DNA of 64,000 nucleotides from Longimicrobium terrae (GTDB taxonomy: Bacteria; Gemmatimonadota; Gemmatimonadetes; Longimicrobiales; Longimicrobiaceae), in contig NZ_JACHIA010000002.1 of the NCBI RefSeq assembly GCF_014202995.1, forward strand, positions 76,645 to 140,644. Reading direction: 5' to 3'. Shown piece after piece: positions 44,648-53,685 of this stretch (positions within the stretch are counted from its first letter, which is position 1; the number at the start of each line of letters is the position of its first letter). The notes beneath the pieces are model-generated. The model saw only the letters and a list, made by a program, of their open reading frames with translations. It ran no database searches and was not told the origin of the DNA. The translations under genes and the position numbers were made by a program.

Positions 44648-46456
44648 TTACTGCATGCGCGTCGTGCGGCCCGCGCGGTCCATGGTGAACTGCGGCAGCT
44701 TCAGCTCATCGTTGTGCAGCTTGAAGGTGCGCGGGATGAAGCTGGCCGATCCGCCCTGCTGGCCCTGCAGCGCCAGCGTGAGGAAGAAGTTGTCGGCCGC
44801 GCCCAGATCCACCTGGTAGCCCAGGTCCGCGAGCGATCGGACGGTCACCAGGCTCATGGGGTTGGCCCCGTTGGCCACGTAGCCCGTCATCAGCTCGTTG
44901 CGCAGCACGTTTTCGCGCCAGTGCCCGTTGGCCGTGCCGGCGCCGCCGGTGTTCTCCACCGGGACCTTCTGGCCGCCGGTGTAGGTGGTTCCGCCGATGG
45001 CGTCGAAGCCCGCGACGGCGCCCGGGCCGTTGAAGTAGGTGTCCAGCACGCTGCTGGTGCTGCTGGGGTTCTGCAGGAAGCCCATGCTGGTCCACAGCGA
45101 CGAGCCCACACCGATCACGTGGCCCATCTCGTGGAGGAACACCGCGCCGAGCGTGCCGCTGGTCTCCAGGTCGTTCACGTCCGCGGCGTCAAAGCGCATC
45201 AGGCCGATGACGGGAAGCCCGTTCACGCGGCGGTAGCAGTAGCCCGCCTGGCCCAGAACCCGGCCGCTGCCGTCGATGGGCTCCACGATGGCGAAGATCA
45301 GCAGGTCGTCGTAGTCCATGTCCATGGACGGCGTGCCGGGGGCGCAGGCGCTGGCCGGAACGGCACCGGTCAGGTCCTGCAGGTCGCCCTTGATGACCTG
45401 CGCCCAGCGCGCGGCCGCGTCGCGGAACACCTGCGCCTGCGACGGCGTCATGGGCGAGGTGAAGCAGAGCGTGATGTTGTAGCCCGTGGTGCCCGGTCCG
45501 CCGCCCGCGCAGCCCACACCGCGGATGACTACGGGCGCCGCGTTCACGCCCGGAGCCGTCACCAGCACCTCCTGCGGCCCGGCACTGGGTCCCAGCGTCC
45601 AGCCGCCCAGCGCGGCGATGCCGTTGGCGTTGGTGACCGCGGTGGCGTTGGTGATGGTGCCGCCGCCGCTGCGCACGCTGAAGTTCACCGTCTGCCCGCC
45701 CAGCGCGGTGCCGCCGGCGTCCGCCACCAGCACCGTGGGGCCCACGGGAACCGCCGTGTTCACCATGGCCGCCTGGTTGTTGCCGGTGTTGAGCAGGATG
45801 GTGCCCTGCGCCGTCGCGCTCCCGGTGGCGGTAAAGGTCACCGACGCGATGGTGGTTCCGGGGAAGCTGGCCATGACGGTGTTGGCGCCCACCGCCGGTC
45901 CCAGCGTCCACGACGTGGAGGCGATGCCGTCCGTGTTGGTGGTGGCCGAGGCGGGCGACACCGATCCGTTGCCGCCGGTGACGGCGAAGTTCACGGTCTG
46001 GCCCACGATGGGCTGGTTGAGCCGGTCGCGCACCTGCACGCGCACCTGGCTGGTCAGCACGCGGCCGATCTGCCCGGTTTCGGCGTCGCCGCCCACCTTG
46101 AGCACGTTGGCCGCGGTCTGCGCCACCTGCACGGTGGTGGAGCCCGACGCGGTGCCGGAGGTGGCGGTCACGATGCCGGACCCGTTGGCCGCCGCGGTCA
46201 CCACGGCGCTGTCGCCGCCGAGCCCCACCACGGAGACCGACGTGCCGCTGGCCGTCCAGGTGAGCGGGGCGGCGGTGATGGCGCGGCCCTTCTGGTCGCT
46301 CACGGTGGCGTGCACCACAGTGGTGGCCCCCAGCGCGTTCAGCGAGGGCGTGACCGCGGTTACCGCCACGGAGGTGGGCACGGACGGTTCGGTGCCGCCG
46401 TCGGAGCAGCCCGCCGCGAGCAGAACGGCGGCGGTGGTGAGCAGGACTTTGCGCAT
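44648..46456 (-). CDS. M8 (leishmanolysin-like) metalloprotease lipoprotein with Ig-like domains
   Basis: A 602-residue protein. The signal MRKVLLTTAAVLLAAGC carries lipobox AAGC. Residues ~25-310 form three or four bacterial Ig-like (Big_1/2-type) domains (for example SVAVTAVTPSLNALGATTVVHATVSDQKG and VNFAVTGGNGSVSPASATTNTDGIASTSW). The catalytic part has HEMGH at 442-446, a third zinc His in NGHWREN (His512) and the Met-turn NELMTG, the arrangement of leishmanolysin-type (M8) peptidases. It probably degrades extracellular protein from a cell-surface position. The start is supported by CAGGAG ahead of the ATG. Confidence 0.88.
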   Translation of the reverse strand: MRKVLLTTAAVLLAAGCSDGGTEPSVPTSVAVTAVTPSLNALGATTVVHATVSDQKGRAITAAPLTWTASGTSVSVVGLGGDSAVVTAAANGSGIVTATSGTASGSTTVQVAQTAANVLKVGGDAETGQIGRVLTSQVRVQVRDRLNQPIVGQTVNFAVTGGNGSVSPASATTNTDGIASTSWTLGPAVGANTVMASFPGTTIASVTFTATGSATAQGTILLNTGNNQAAMVNTAVPVGPTVLVADAGGTALGGQTVNFSVRSGGGTITNATAVTNANGIAALGGWTLGPSAGPQEVLVTAPGVNAAPVVIRGVGCAGGGPGTTGYNITLCFTSPMTPSQAQVFRDAAARWAQVIKGDLQDLTGAVPASACAPGTPSMDMDYDDLLIFAIVEPIDGSGRVLGQAGYCYRRVNGLPVIGLMRFDAADVNDLETSGTLGAVFLHEMGHVIGVGSSLWTSMGFLQNPSSTSSVLDTYFNGPGAVAGFDAIGGTTYTGGQKVPVENTGGAGTANGHWRENVLRNELMTGYVANGANPMSLVTVRSLADLGYQVDLGAADNFFLTLALQGQQGGSASFIPRTFKLHNDELKLPQFTMDRAGRTTRMQ

Positions 46457-46871
46457 GCGGAGGGAAATCTCCTGGGGCGGCGGTGCACCCCGGACTGGGA
46501 GGAAAAAGGCACAACCCTGGCGGGTGGTGCCTGCGCGGCTCGCGAGAAGCGGCGGCGAACGATCCTGCGGGCGGCCGCGCCGGAGCACGGTGCCGGGCGG
46601 CGGGCCCTGCGCGGGCTGAACGCCCGGCCGGCGGCGCCGGAACCTGTCGAAACTTTGTCCGCCCACGCGGGAGGGCAGGCGCGGACCGGAGCCCGCACGC
46701 GTGCGCCCGCGGCGCGGGTGGATGCTGCAACCGGTCAACTATGCAGGAAAAAGCGGGATCGCGCAAGTCGGTTTGCGTGCTCCGCGCGTGGGTGGCGGAT
46801 CCTGCAACCGAATGCGGCGCAACGGGATGCCGTTTCGGGCGGACCTTCGTGCGCCGCGGAATGAACGCGGT
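46457..46871. other. Gene-free stretch
   Basis: No gene or recognisable signal beyond the ribosome-binding site of the minus-strand protease gene at the left edge. Confidence 0.4.
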
Positions 46872-47309
46872 TCAGCGCGGGGAGCGGTCCCGGCCGGAGT
46901 TCGCGCCCGGCCGCTCGTCCGCGTCGTCGAAGAGGGGAGAACGGGCGGCGAGCACGGCCCATCCCGCGATCAGCGCGGATTCGGCGGCGGCGTCCAGCAG
47001 GTAGACGGGCGGGATGACGCGCCTGGCCGTGTAGTTGACGTCCACCGCGGTGAGCGCGGCGGCCGAGCCCGCGGCCAGCAGAGCGATTTCCGGCGTGACG
47101 CGGCGGCGCAGCCCGGCCATCATCATCGCCGCCCCGCCAGCGGCGATGAGCGCGCCGACGGTCTTCACCAGCCACTTGTCCGTCTTTTCCCCCGTGACGG
47201 CCTCAAAGCTGGGAAGGTGGACGATGGGCCACAGCCCCGTGGCCAGGTAGAAGGCGCCCTGGGTGACGGCGAGAGCGCCGGCGGCGCTGGCCCCGTCGCG
47301 CGCGCTCAC
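46872..47309 (-). CDS. Membrane protein of unknown function
   Basis: A 145-residue protein with GTG start and four hydrophobic helices (ALAVTQGAFYLATGLWPIVHL, LVKTVGALIAAGGAAMMMAGL, IALLAAGSAAALTAVDVNY and a last one at VYLLDAAAESALIAGWAVLAA). No family is recognised with certainty. Its GTG overlaps the stop of the upstream SRPBCC gene (GTGA), so both are one operon. Confidence 0.7.
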   Translation of the reverse strand: MSARDGASAAGALAVTQGAFYLATGLWPIVHLPSFEAVTGEKTDKWLVKTVGALIAAGGAAMMMAGLRRRVTPEIALLAAGSAAALTAVDVNYTARRVIPPVYLLDAAAESALIAGWAVLAARSPLFDDADERPGANSGRDRSPR

Positions 47310-48043
47310 GCCGCGCCCCCGGCGGCACCGCCTTCCATCAGCGCCTTGAAGGCGCGCAGATCGCTCCGCATGATCTCCTCCGGCGTCTGGTGCATCACGC
47401 TGGCGATGGCCTGTCCCACCACGCCGGCGGGCGGCTCGAACTCCAGCGTGGCGCGGACGATCGTTTCTCCCGCGCGGGCGCCGGGGGTGAACTCCACCGA
47501 TCCGCGGTTGGGCAGATCCGACGCGGCCACGGATCGCCAGGCGATGCGCCGCCCCGGCACGTCTTCCGTCACCTCGGACGTCCATGTGAGGCTGCGGCCG
47601 CGCGCGCCCTCCGCCACCCAGCGCGACCGCGTGTCATCCACCACCTGGACGGAAACGATGCGCGCCTGGTAGCGCGGCGCCGTGCGGAAGTCGCGCCAGA
47701 AACGGTACAGTTCGTCCGCCGGGCGCTGGACGGTGATCGACGCCTCGCCGCGCATGCCGTCCGCGGTCGTGCCGGACGAGATCGCCTGCTCCCGCGCCGT
47801 GCCGGTGTCCGCCGCGGTGGTGTCGCGGCCCAAGGCGGAGTAGACGGCGCAGTGGCCGGTGACGCCGCGGTGGGCCAGCGCGGCGCCCGCCGCGGCCAGG
47901 AGGACGCCGGACGCGCCTCCCCGCCGCAGCCCCAGAATCGCGAGTACGCTCCCGCCCACGGTGGAGGCGATCCGCTCCGTCCGCCCCACGTTCACGTCGC
48001 CGCCCCGCAGCACGCTTCCCACCGTTTCCGCCACGTTCGACAC
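47306..48043 (-). CDS. Fusion of YgaP-type membrane domain and SRPBCC domain
   Basis: A 245-residue protein. The N-terminal part (NVGRTERIASTVGGSVLAILGL...GVLLAAAGAALAHRGVTGHCAVYSALG) is the DUF2892/YgaP-like two-helix domain. The C-terminal ~150 residues (SITVQRPADELYRFWRDFRTAPRY...SVEFTPGARAGETIVRATLEFEPP) form an SRPBCC/polyketide-cyclase-like domain. The GTG at 48043 is chosen because GGGGAG lies 5 bp upstream; a GTG at 48067 would add eight residues. Such fusions are common and of unknown function. Confidence 0.8.
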   Translation of the reverse strand: MSNVAETVGSVLRGGDVNVGRTERIASTVGGSVLAILGLRRGGASGVLLAAAGAALAHRGVTGHCAVYSALGRDTTAADTGTAREQAISSGTTADGMRGEASITVQRPADELYRFWRDFRTAPRYQARIVSVQVVDDTRSRWVAEGARGRSLTWTSEVTEDVPGRRIAWRSVAASDLPNRGSVEFTPGARAGETIVRATLEFEPPAGVVGQAIASVMHQTPEEIMRSDLRAFKALMEGGAAGGAA

Positions 48044-48119
48044 AGACTCTCCCCGCTGTTGATCCACCCGCCGAAACCCGCGCCGCGGGGGTGCAATTCA
48101 CATTCCGGGCGGGGATGGT

Positions 48120-48150
48120 GGAGCAAGGGAATAGGGAATAGGGAATAGGG
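48120..48150. repeat. GGGAATA direct repeat
   Basis: AAGGGAATAGGGAATAGGGA and following bases form a short GGGAATA-type repeat. A related run occurs at 59784-59818, after the aminopeptidase gene. Confidence 0.6.
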
Positions 48151-48364
48151 AACAGCACATACGGCGGCAGATAAGCCATCTCTCGCCAATGATGTGCGGT
48201 GGTCCCCATCAGTCGTGCCGTTGGCGAGCCCGGTTGAGCGAATAAATCCGCCGCTCCAAAAGCGGAAAGCCCCGACACCGGCTGCTGGCGCATCCGCTTC
48301 GGGGCTTCAACTGCGTATGGGATCCGCGCCGGACTGGTGTGTGCTCCCTCTCCCACATCTGTTC

Positions 48365-49826
48365 GCTACCCATTACCCACAGACCTGTCCTATACTGGCG
48401 CGAAGGAGAAACCAGTAAAAGCGGGGTGAGAGATGGGAGCGGAGTGGGTTGGGGCGGAGATGGCGACACTGGAGTTGGGTGATCCGCGGCTGAAGCAGCG
48501 GGTGATCCGGATGATCGAGTTGTTTTCGGCGAATCCGGAAGCCTCGATCCCGAAGGCATGCGGGAACGCCGCGGACACGAAGGCGGCGTATCGCGCGCTC
48601 AGTTCAGAGGCCGTGTCCGCCGAGGAGATCCGGCTGGCGCACGCGCGTGCAGCGTCGGAGCGGGCCGCCGGGTTCAAGCGCGTGCTGGTGGAGCAGGACT
48701 CGACCGGGCTGAGCCTTGGAGACTCCGACAGCCGGATGCTGGGCCTGGGTCCGATGGGTGGCTCGGGAGGACAGCGGGGGCTGTTCGTCCATTCGGCGCT
48801 GATGAGCACGATCGAGGGGGTGCCGCTGGGGATCGTCAGCCAGCAGGTGTGGGCGCGGGAGGACGCGGCAGAGAAGCGGGGGACGCGGCGGAAGCGGCTC
48901 ATCGAGGAGAAGGAGAGCTTTCGCTGGCTGGAGACCGTGGACGCGGTCGAGTCCCTGCTGCCGCACGAAGTGGAGGTCTGGATCAGCGGCGATCGCGAAG
49001 CGGACATCTTCGAGCTGTTCGCCATGCCGCGCAGGCCGGGCGTGGAGTTGGTGGTCCGCGCGACGCACGAGCGGAAGCTCGCGGGCGAAGGGTTCGGCTA
49101 TCTGCACGCGGCCGTGGAAGCCGCCGCGGTGGTGGGTGAGATGCAGGTGCACGTGCCGCGCTCGCGCAAGCGGAAGGAGCGTACGGCGGCGCTGGAGGTG
49201 CGAGCCTGCACCGTGACGCTGGAGCCGCCGCGCAACCACCTGGGGCGGGGCGATCTGTCGCCCGTGTGCGTCAGCGTGGTACGGGTGCGGGAAACCCGGA
49301 CGGTGCCCGAGGGCGAGGCACCGATCGAATGGATGATCATCACCACGGTCGCGGTGCACGGCCTGGAGGAAGCGATGGAGGTCGTCCACGCCTATGCACA
49401 GCGCTGGAAGGTGGAGCGCTACCACTACGTGCTGAAGAGCGGCTGCGGGATGGAGGACCTGCAGTTGGCGGACGCGGACCGGATCGAACGGGCGCTGGCC
49501 CTCTACAACGTCGTCGCGTGGAGGCTGCTGTACATGACCTATGTGGCGCGCGTGGCGCCCGAACTCCCCTGTACGGCCGTGCTGGAAGAAGACGAGTGGA
49601 AGGCGCTGTACGTGGTCGGCTCCACCCGGCCGCGCGCATTGCCGGAGAAGCCGCCGACCGTGAGAGAGGCGGTACGCATGATCGCGATGCTGGGCGGCTT
49701 CATGGGGCGCAAACGGGACGGAGAACCGGGCGTCCAGTCCCTATGGACCGGCTTCCGTCGGCTCATGGACTTTACGATCGCGCTTCGGCGTCTCCTGCTC
49801 TCCACTTCCTGTGGGTAATGGGTAGC
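48365..49826 (+). mobile_element. IS4-family insertion sequence, intact
   Basis: A 1462-bp element with perfect 18-bp terminal inverted repeats (GCTACCCATTACCCACAG at the left end, its complement at 49809-49826) and a single transposase gene. The flanks are an 8-bp direct repeat, ATCTGTTC, on both sides. The target is the loop of a CTCTCCCAC/GTGGGAGAG hairpin belonging to the dispersed repeat seen at 41.4, 41.8 and 63.9 kb. Confidence 0.92.
48433..49818 (+). CDS. IS4-family (Tn5-like) DDE transposase
   Basis: A 461-residue transposase. The N-terminal Tn5-type DNA-binding segment (GDPRLKQRVIRMIELFSANPEASIPKACGNAADTKAAYRALSSE) is followed by the RNase H-like core. That core has an Asp in VLVEQDSTGLS, the motif WISGDREADIFELF with the second Asp, and the Y-x2-R-x3-E-x6-K-type signature in YAQRWKVERYHYVLKSG (YREK-like). 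The stop codon lies inside the right inverted repeat. The gene looks intact. Confidence 0.93.
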   Translation: MGAEWVGAEMATLELGDPRLKQRVIRMIELFSANPEASIPKACGNAADTKAAYRALSSEAVSAEEIRLAHARAASERAAGFKRVLVEQDSTGLSLGDSDSRMLGLGPMGGSGGQRGLFVHSALMSTIEGVPLGIVSQQVWAREDAAEKRGTRRKRLIEEKESFRWLETVDAVESLLPHEVEVWISGDREADIFELFAMPRRPGVELVVRATHERKLAGEGFGYLHAAVEAAAVVGEMQVHVPRSRKRKERTAALEVRACTVTLEPPRNHLGRGDLSPVCVSVVRVRETRTVPEGEAPIEWMIITTVAVHGLEEAMEVVHAYAQRWKVERYHYVLKSGCGMEDLQLADADRIERALALYNVVAWRLLYMTYVARVAPELPCTAVLEEDEWKALYVVGSTRPRALPEKPPTVREAVRMIAMLGGFMGRKRDGEPGVQSLWTGFRRLMDFTIALRRLLLSTSCG

Positions 49827-49984
49827 ATCTGTTCGTGGGAGAGGGTCGTCGTGCGCAGCACGCGGGGTGAGGGCCCACGGCGGCGGACGCGAGTCTCCGT
49901 CTGCCCTCACGCTGAAGTCTGCCTTTCACCTCGCGGAGCGGGGGAAGACTGGTCCCATGCACGGCACCCCCGTCGCCGCACAAC

Positions 49985-50019
49985 AAAGCCCCTCGCCCGG
50001 AATGCGGACGAGGGGCTTT
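49985..50019 (-). terminator. Terminator of ctaA
   Basis: AAAGCCCCTCG(CCCGGAATGCGGA)CGAGGGGCTTT is a perfect 11-bp stem with flanking T/A runs, 25 bp beyond the ctaA stop. Confidence 0.85.
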
Positions 50020-50044
50020 CGATCATCATCCACCCCAAACCGGG

Positions 50045-51010
50045 TCAGACCGCGGCGGGGCGGGGGGACGCGGGTTCGGGGAGCGGGGCGGCTTCGGCGC
50101 GGGGCTCGGCGGCCAGCACGGAGGCCGCGGTGAGGACGAGCGTGATCCACAGCGCGTCCGCCAGCAGCAGGTGAACCAGCTGCATCCACACGGGGACAAG
50201 GAGCACCACGTTCACCGTCCCCGCCATCACCTGCAGCCCGAACAGCGCCACCAGCGCCGTCGACAGCCGCTCCGTCTCGCGCCCCGGACGCAGCCGCCGC
50301 ACCATCCGTCCGCTGAGCGCCACGAAGATCCCGGTTCCAATGGCCGCGATGGGGTGCACCACGCGCAGCCGCTCCAGAAAGTGCACCGCCGAAAGCTCGA
50401 ATCCCATTGACGTCTTGGGGAACAGCGTATCGCCCAGCGCCGTCACCGCCCCCATCGCACCGACCAGAATCGTGAGCACGACGGCGGAAATCATCAGCGC
50501 GCCCGCCGCGCCCTGCCCGCGCAGCCGCACCGCCGGCCGGCCGCTGGCCCACCACCCCGTCAGCGCCAGCGCGCCCAGCAGCAGAAAGGTGTTGGTCAGG
50601 TGCACGGCCATGGCCGCGGCGCGCCAGACGGAGGCGTTGTGCGCCACCAGCTCCAGCTTCACCAGCGCCGCGCCGACCGCGCCTTCCGTCAGCGTCAGGA
50701 TGAGGGACGCAACCGCGCCGGCGCGTGCCGGATGGCCCTTGGGAAAGCGCCGCCAGGCCATCCACACCATGGCGATCACCATGGGCCCCAGAATGCCGCT
50801 GGTGGCGCGATGGGTGAATTCGATGAGCGTTTCCAGCGACGGCGCGCGCAGCACCACCTGCCCGTTGCAGGCGGGCCAGTGGCTGCCGCATCCCGCGCCG
50901 GAGCCGGTGGCGCGCACCACCGCGCCCCACAGCACCACGGCCACGGTGTAGGCCAGCACCAGCCAGGTATACCGGGCAAAGCCCCTGCGGGCGGAAAGGT
51001 CTGCGGTCAT
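50045..51010 (-). CDS. ctaA: Heme A synthase (COX15/CtaA family)
   Basis: A 321-residue integral membrane protein with about eight helices. The opening LVLAYTVAVVLWGAVVRATGSGAGCGSHWPACNGQVV matches CtaA, including the Glu-less GSGAGC...WPxC motif with paired Cys and later histidines (EFTHRAT, AVHLTNTF, VHFLERLRVVHP, QLVHLLLAD) for heme binding. It converts heme O to heme A for cytochrome oxidase. It is divergent from the heme O synthase gene, so the two steps of heme A formation share one intergenic region. Confidence 0.9.
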   Translation of the reverse strand: MTADLSARRGFARYTWLVLAYTVAVVLWGAVVRATGSGAGCGSHWPACNGQVVLRAPSLETLIEFTHRATSGILGPMVIAMVWMAWRRFPKGHPARAGAVASLILTLTEGAVGAALVKLELVAHNASVWRAAAMAVHLTNTFLLLGALALTGWWASGRPAVRLRGQGAAGALMISAVVLTILVGAMGAVTALGDTLFPKTSMGFELSAVHFLERLRVVHPIAAIGTGIFVALSGRMVRRLRPGRETERLSTALVALFGLQVMAGTVNVVLLVPVWMQLVHLLLADALWITLVLTAASVLAAEPRAEAAPLPEPASPRPAAV

Positions 51011-51225
51011 GCGGAAACGGGCGCGCGGCGGACGTGGATTTCGGCGCACACGGTAAGCACCGGGGACGGCGGGGCGCAAGTGCTTGGGCGCGACCGGGTT
51101 GGCCGCGTGGGGCAATCTCCCTCCGCCGGGTCGGGAAAGCTCCGCGCGGCGCGCGGCCGAGGGTGGCGCTTCTGCCTGCGGCGCGTATATTTGGGCCACT
51201 CTGACCCGGAACCGAAGCGAGCTTG

Positions 51226-52305
51226 ATGTCCGACGCGATCGCCACATTCCCCCCCGACGCCCCGCTCGCCCGCGCCGCGGGCACCCAGGGCGGCACGGAC
51301 GGGGAGATGACCACCGCCACGCAGCGCGCGGGCATCGCCGCCGCGCGCACGGGCTCCGGCGGCGTCGCGCAGCGCCTGCGCGACTACGTGACGCTCACCA
51401 AGCCGCGCATCATCAGCCTGCTGCTGGTGACCACGGTGGCGCCCATGCTCATTGCGCTGGGCCGCATGCCGTCGTGGTCGTCGGTCATGTGGACCATGCT
51501 GGGCGGCTACCTGATGGCGGGCGGCGCCAACGCGATCAACATGTTCATCGATCGCGACATCGACGCGCACATGCCGCGGACGAAGCTGCGCCCCATCCCC
51601 AGCGGCCGCATGTCGCCGGCGCACGTGCTGGCGTTCGGGATCACGCTGGGGGCCGCCGCGTTTGCCGTGTTCGCGCTGTTCGTGAACCTGCTCAGCGGCG
51701 TTCTGGCGATGTCCGGGCTGCTGTACTACGTCTTCATCTACACCCGCTGGCTCAAGCGCACCTCGCCGCAGAACATCGTGGTCGGCGGCGCGGCGGGCGC
51801 GTTTCCGCCGCTGGTGGGCTGGGCGGCCGCCACGGGGCAGATCTCGCTGACCGCCGTCTACATGTTCCTCATCGTCTTCTTCTGGACGCCGCCGCACTTC
51901 TGGGCCCTGGCGCTGGTGAAGCAGAAGGACTACGGCCGCGTGGGCATTCCCATGGCGCCGAACGTGTGGGGCGAGCGCGAGACGATGAAGCAGATGCTGC
52001 TGTACACGCTCATCCTCATCCCCATTACCCTGGGCCCGGTGACGTACGGCGGACTGGGCGCGGTGTACGGCGTGTCGGCCGCGGTGCTGGGCGCGTGGTT
52101 CCTGCGCGACGTGGTGCGGGTGATGCGCGCGGCGGATTTCGTCCGCCCGGCGTGGACGCTGTACCGCAACTCGCTGCTGTACCTTGCGCTGCTGTTCGCG
52201 GCGATGGCGGTGGACGGGCTGGTTTCGCGTGGCGAGCCCTCGCCCGGCGTGGTGTTCGTGCGCTCGTCCCCGGTGGCCGTCACCCTTCCCGGGGAGCGGC
52301 CGTGA
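51226..52305 (+). CDS. ctaB: Protoheme IX farnesyltransferase (heme O synthase)
   Basis: A 359-residue UbiA-family prenyltransferase. An extended N-terminus of about 50 Ala/Gly-rich residues precedes the conserved RDYVTLTKPRIISLLLVTT. Both Asp-rich motifs are present: NMFIDRDIDAHMPRTKLRPIPSGRMS and FWTPPHFWALALVKQKDYGRVGIPM. It adds the farnesyl tail to heme B. The ATG at 51226 is directly preceded by a TTG at 51223. The product feeds the divergent ctaA gene product. Confidence 0.95.
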   Translation: MSDAIATFPPDAPLARAAGTQGGTDGEMTTATQRAGIAAARTGSGGVAQRLRDYVTLTKPRIISLLLVTTVAPMLIALGRMPSWSSVMWTMLGGYLMAGGANAINMFIDRDIDAHMPRTKLRPIPSGRMSPAHVLAFGITLGAAAFAVFALFVNLLSGVLAMSGLLYYVFIYTRWLKRTSPQNIVVGGAAGAFPPLVGWAAATGQISLTAVYMFLIVFFWTPPHFWALALVKQKDYGRVGIPMAPNVWGERETMKQMLLYTLILIPITLGPVTYGGLGAVYGVSAAVLGAWFLRDVVRVMRAADFVRPAWTLYRNSLLYLALLFAAMAVDGLVSRGEPSPGVVFVRSSPVAVTLPGERP

Positions 52306-52547
52306 GCGGCGACAACATCGGCTTTCAGGCCGCCAGCCCGGACGGGCGCGAGCGGTTCGTGCTTCTCTGCTTTCGCCCGGACGCGGAGGGGCGCGTAGCC
52401 ACCCGCGAGTGGTCAGGCGCGGAGCAGGGCGGACGCGAGCAGACGCAGGACGCGGCCGACGTGCTGCGGCGCATCGACGCGTGGGAAAAGGCCGGGTGGA
52501 AGTTCACCGAGTCGCCCATCCGCATCCGCGCGTGGCTGGGCGGCTGA
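52302..52547 (+). CDS. Small hypothetical protein coupled to ctaB
   Basis: An 81-residue protein starting at a GTG that overlaps the ctaB stop (GTGA). Sequence MSGDNIGFQAASPDGRERFVLLCFRPDAEGRVATREWSG... shows alternating beta/alpha segments and a C-terminal WKFTESPIRIRAWLGG. No family is recognised. The overlap with ctaB supports it as a real gene. Confidence 0.6.
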   Translation: MSGDNIGFQAASPDGRERFVLLCFRPDAEGRVATREWSGAEQGGREQTQDAADVLRRIDAWEKAGWKFTESPIRIRAWLGG

Positions 52548-52633
52548 AACCCGCCCCGCTTTCCTTCCGTTGATGGACGGGCCGTCCCCCGGCCCGGTTG
52601 CACCTCATCCCCTCACCCCGCACTCATCCGCCG

Positions 52634-53185
52634 ATGGCCACCGCCACCGCGCCCCGCGCCGACGCCCGCTGGTCCGCCGCGCTGGAAGAGCACCAGGTCG
52701 CGCTCGCCGCGTACCTTGACGCCGGCCAGACCGTTTCCGACGCCGCGTGGACGCAGCCGTGGGCGCCGGGCAAGTGGTCGCCCGCGCAGATTACCGAGCA
52801 CCTGGCCATGGTGTACCGCGTCTTCATCACCGAGATGACGGAGGGCGTGGGGATGCGGATGAAGCTCACGCCGTTCCGCCGGGGGGTGCTGCGGACGCTG
52901 ATGCTGCCGCACATGCTTTTCCATCGCACATTCCCCAAGGCGGCCCCCGCGCCGCGCGAGGTGCGCCCCGTGGCGGAAAACCTGCCCTCGCGCACGGCCG
53001 CGCTGGCGGATCTCCGCGCGCTGGGCGAGCGCTTTGAGCACGAACTGTCCGTGGCGCGCGCGTCCGGCAGGCCGGGGCTGACGCATCCGTTCTTCGGGGT
53101 GATCGACTGGAACCGCGGCGTGCGTCTCGCCGCCGTGCACCTGGAGCACCACACGCGGCAGATTGCCTCGCTCGCGCGGCGCTGA
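52634..53185 (+). CDS. DinB family protein
   Basis: A 183-residue four-helix-bundle protein of the DinB superfamily. It has WAPGKWSPAQITEHLAMVYRVF with the first metal His (EHLAMVY), and HPFFGVIDWNRGVRLAAVHLEHHTRQIASL with the C-terminal H-x3-H motif. DinB proteins include thiol-dependent transferases and stress proteins; the specific role is unknown. The ATG at 52634 follows a 90-bp gap. Confidence 0.85.
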   Translation: MATATAPRADARWSAALEEHQVALAAYLDAGQTVSDAAWTQPWAPGKWSPAQITEHLAMVYRVFITEMTEGVGMRMKLTPFRRGVLRTLMLPHMLFHRTFPKAAPAPREVRPVAENLPSRTAALADLRALGERFEHELSVARASGRPGLTHPFFGVIDWNRGVRLAAVHLEHHTRQIASLARR

Positions 53186-53202
53186 TTCCGATCGCGATGC
53201 TG

Positions 53203-53246
53203 GATGGAAGAAACCCCGCCTCGGTGTGCACCGGGCGGGGTTTTTC
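53203..53246 (+). terminator. Terminator of the DinB gene
   Basis: AAACCCCGCCTCGGTG(TG)CACCGGGCGGGGTTTTT, a long stem with a T run. Confidence 0.9.
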
Positions 53247-53274
53247 GCGTCTCCTGCTTTGGAACTGCCGTTTC

Positions 53275-53316
53275 ACACGGAGGTCACGGAGGATGCACGG
53301 AGGTCACGGAGGAAAA
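53275..53316. repeat. CACGGAGGT tandem repeat
   Basis: CACGGAGGTCACGGAGGATG is followed by a second CACGGAGGTCACGGAGG. The gap 53247-53631 holds no gene, only this repeat and a CCCGCGGAGCGGGGGAGAGG-type repeat near 53470 and 53570. Confidence 0.6.
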
Positions 53317-53629
53317 CGTTAGGATGGCATCGCACAGCAAGCCGGTCTCCGCGCTCAGCACAAACCGCCGCGCCAACCCATGGAGACGAAGGCCTGCCGT
53401 GAAGCTTTCCCCGGGCAAGATCCAGCCTGAACGAACCGGAGACTGCCTCCGTGCTGAGGTCTCCCTTTCTCCCGCGGAGCGGGGGAGAGGGCCGGGGAGA
53501 GGGGGCCTTTCCGACCGCGCAGCACCATCCGGGACCAAGCTGAGTTGCAGTTCTCCCCTCTCCGTGCGGCAGTTTGCACGGGGAGGGGCCGGGGGCGGGG
53601 CCTCCCGGCCAGCGCACCGTGCAAAAGAA

Positions 53630-53667
53630 GAGGAGCGAGAACCCGGTTCTCGCTCCTCCTTTTTTCT
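53630..53667. terminator. Bidirectional terminator
   Basis: GAGGAGCGAGAACC(C)GGTTCTCGCTCCTC is followed by CTTTTTTCTC, a perfect stem. It ends the minus-strand gene at 53686 and any + strand read-through. Confidence 0.85.
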
Positions 53668-53685
53668 CATCCTGACCGAGACAAA

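Noticed and set aside
44183..46864. 893-codon open frame on the plus strand opposite the M8-like protease
   Set aside because: It shadows the protease gene, has no domain pattern and starts inside the HD-GYP gene.
49827..50044. Second insertion sequence or truncated transposase right of the IS
   Set aside because: The sequence is the interrupted dispersed repeat followed by the ctaA terminator; no coding remnant.
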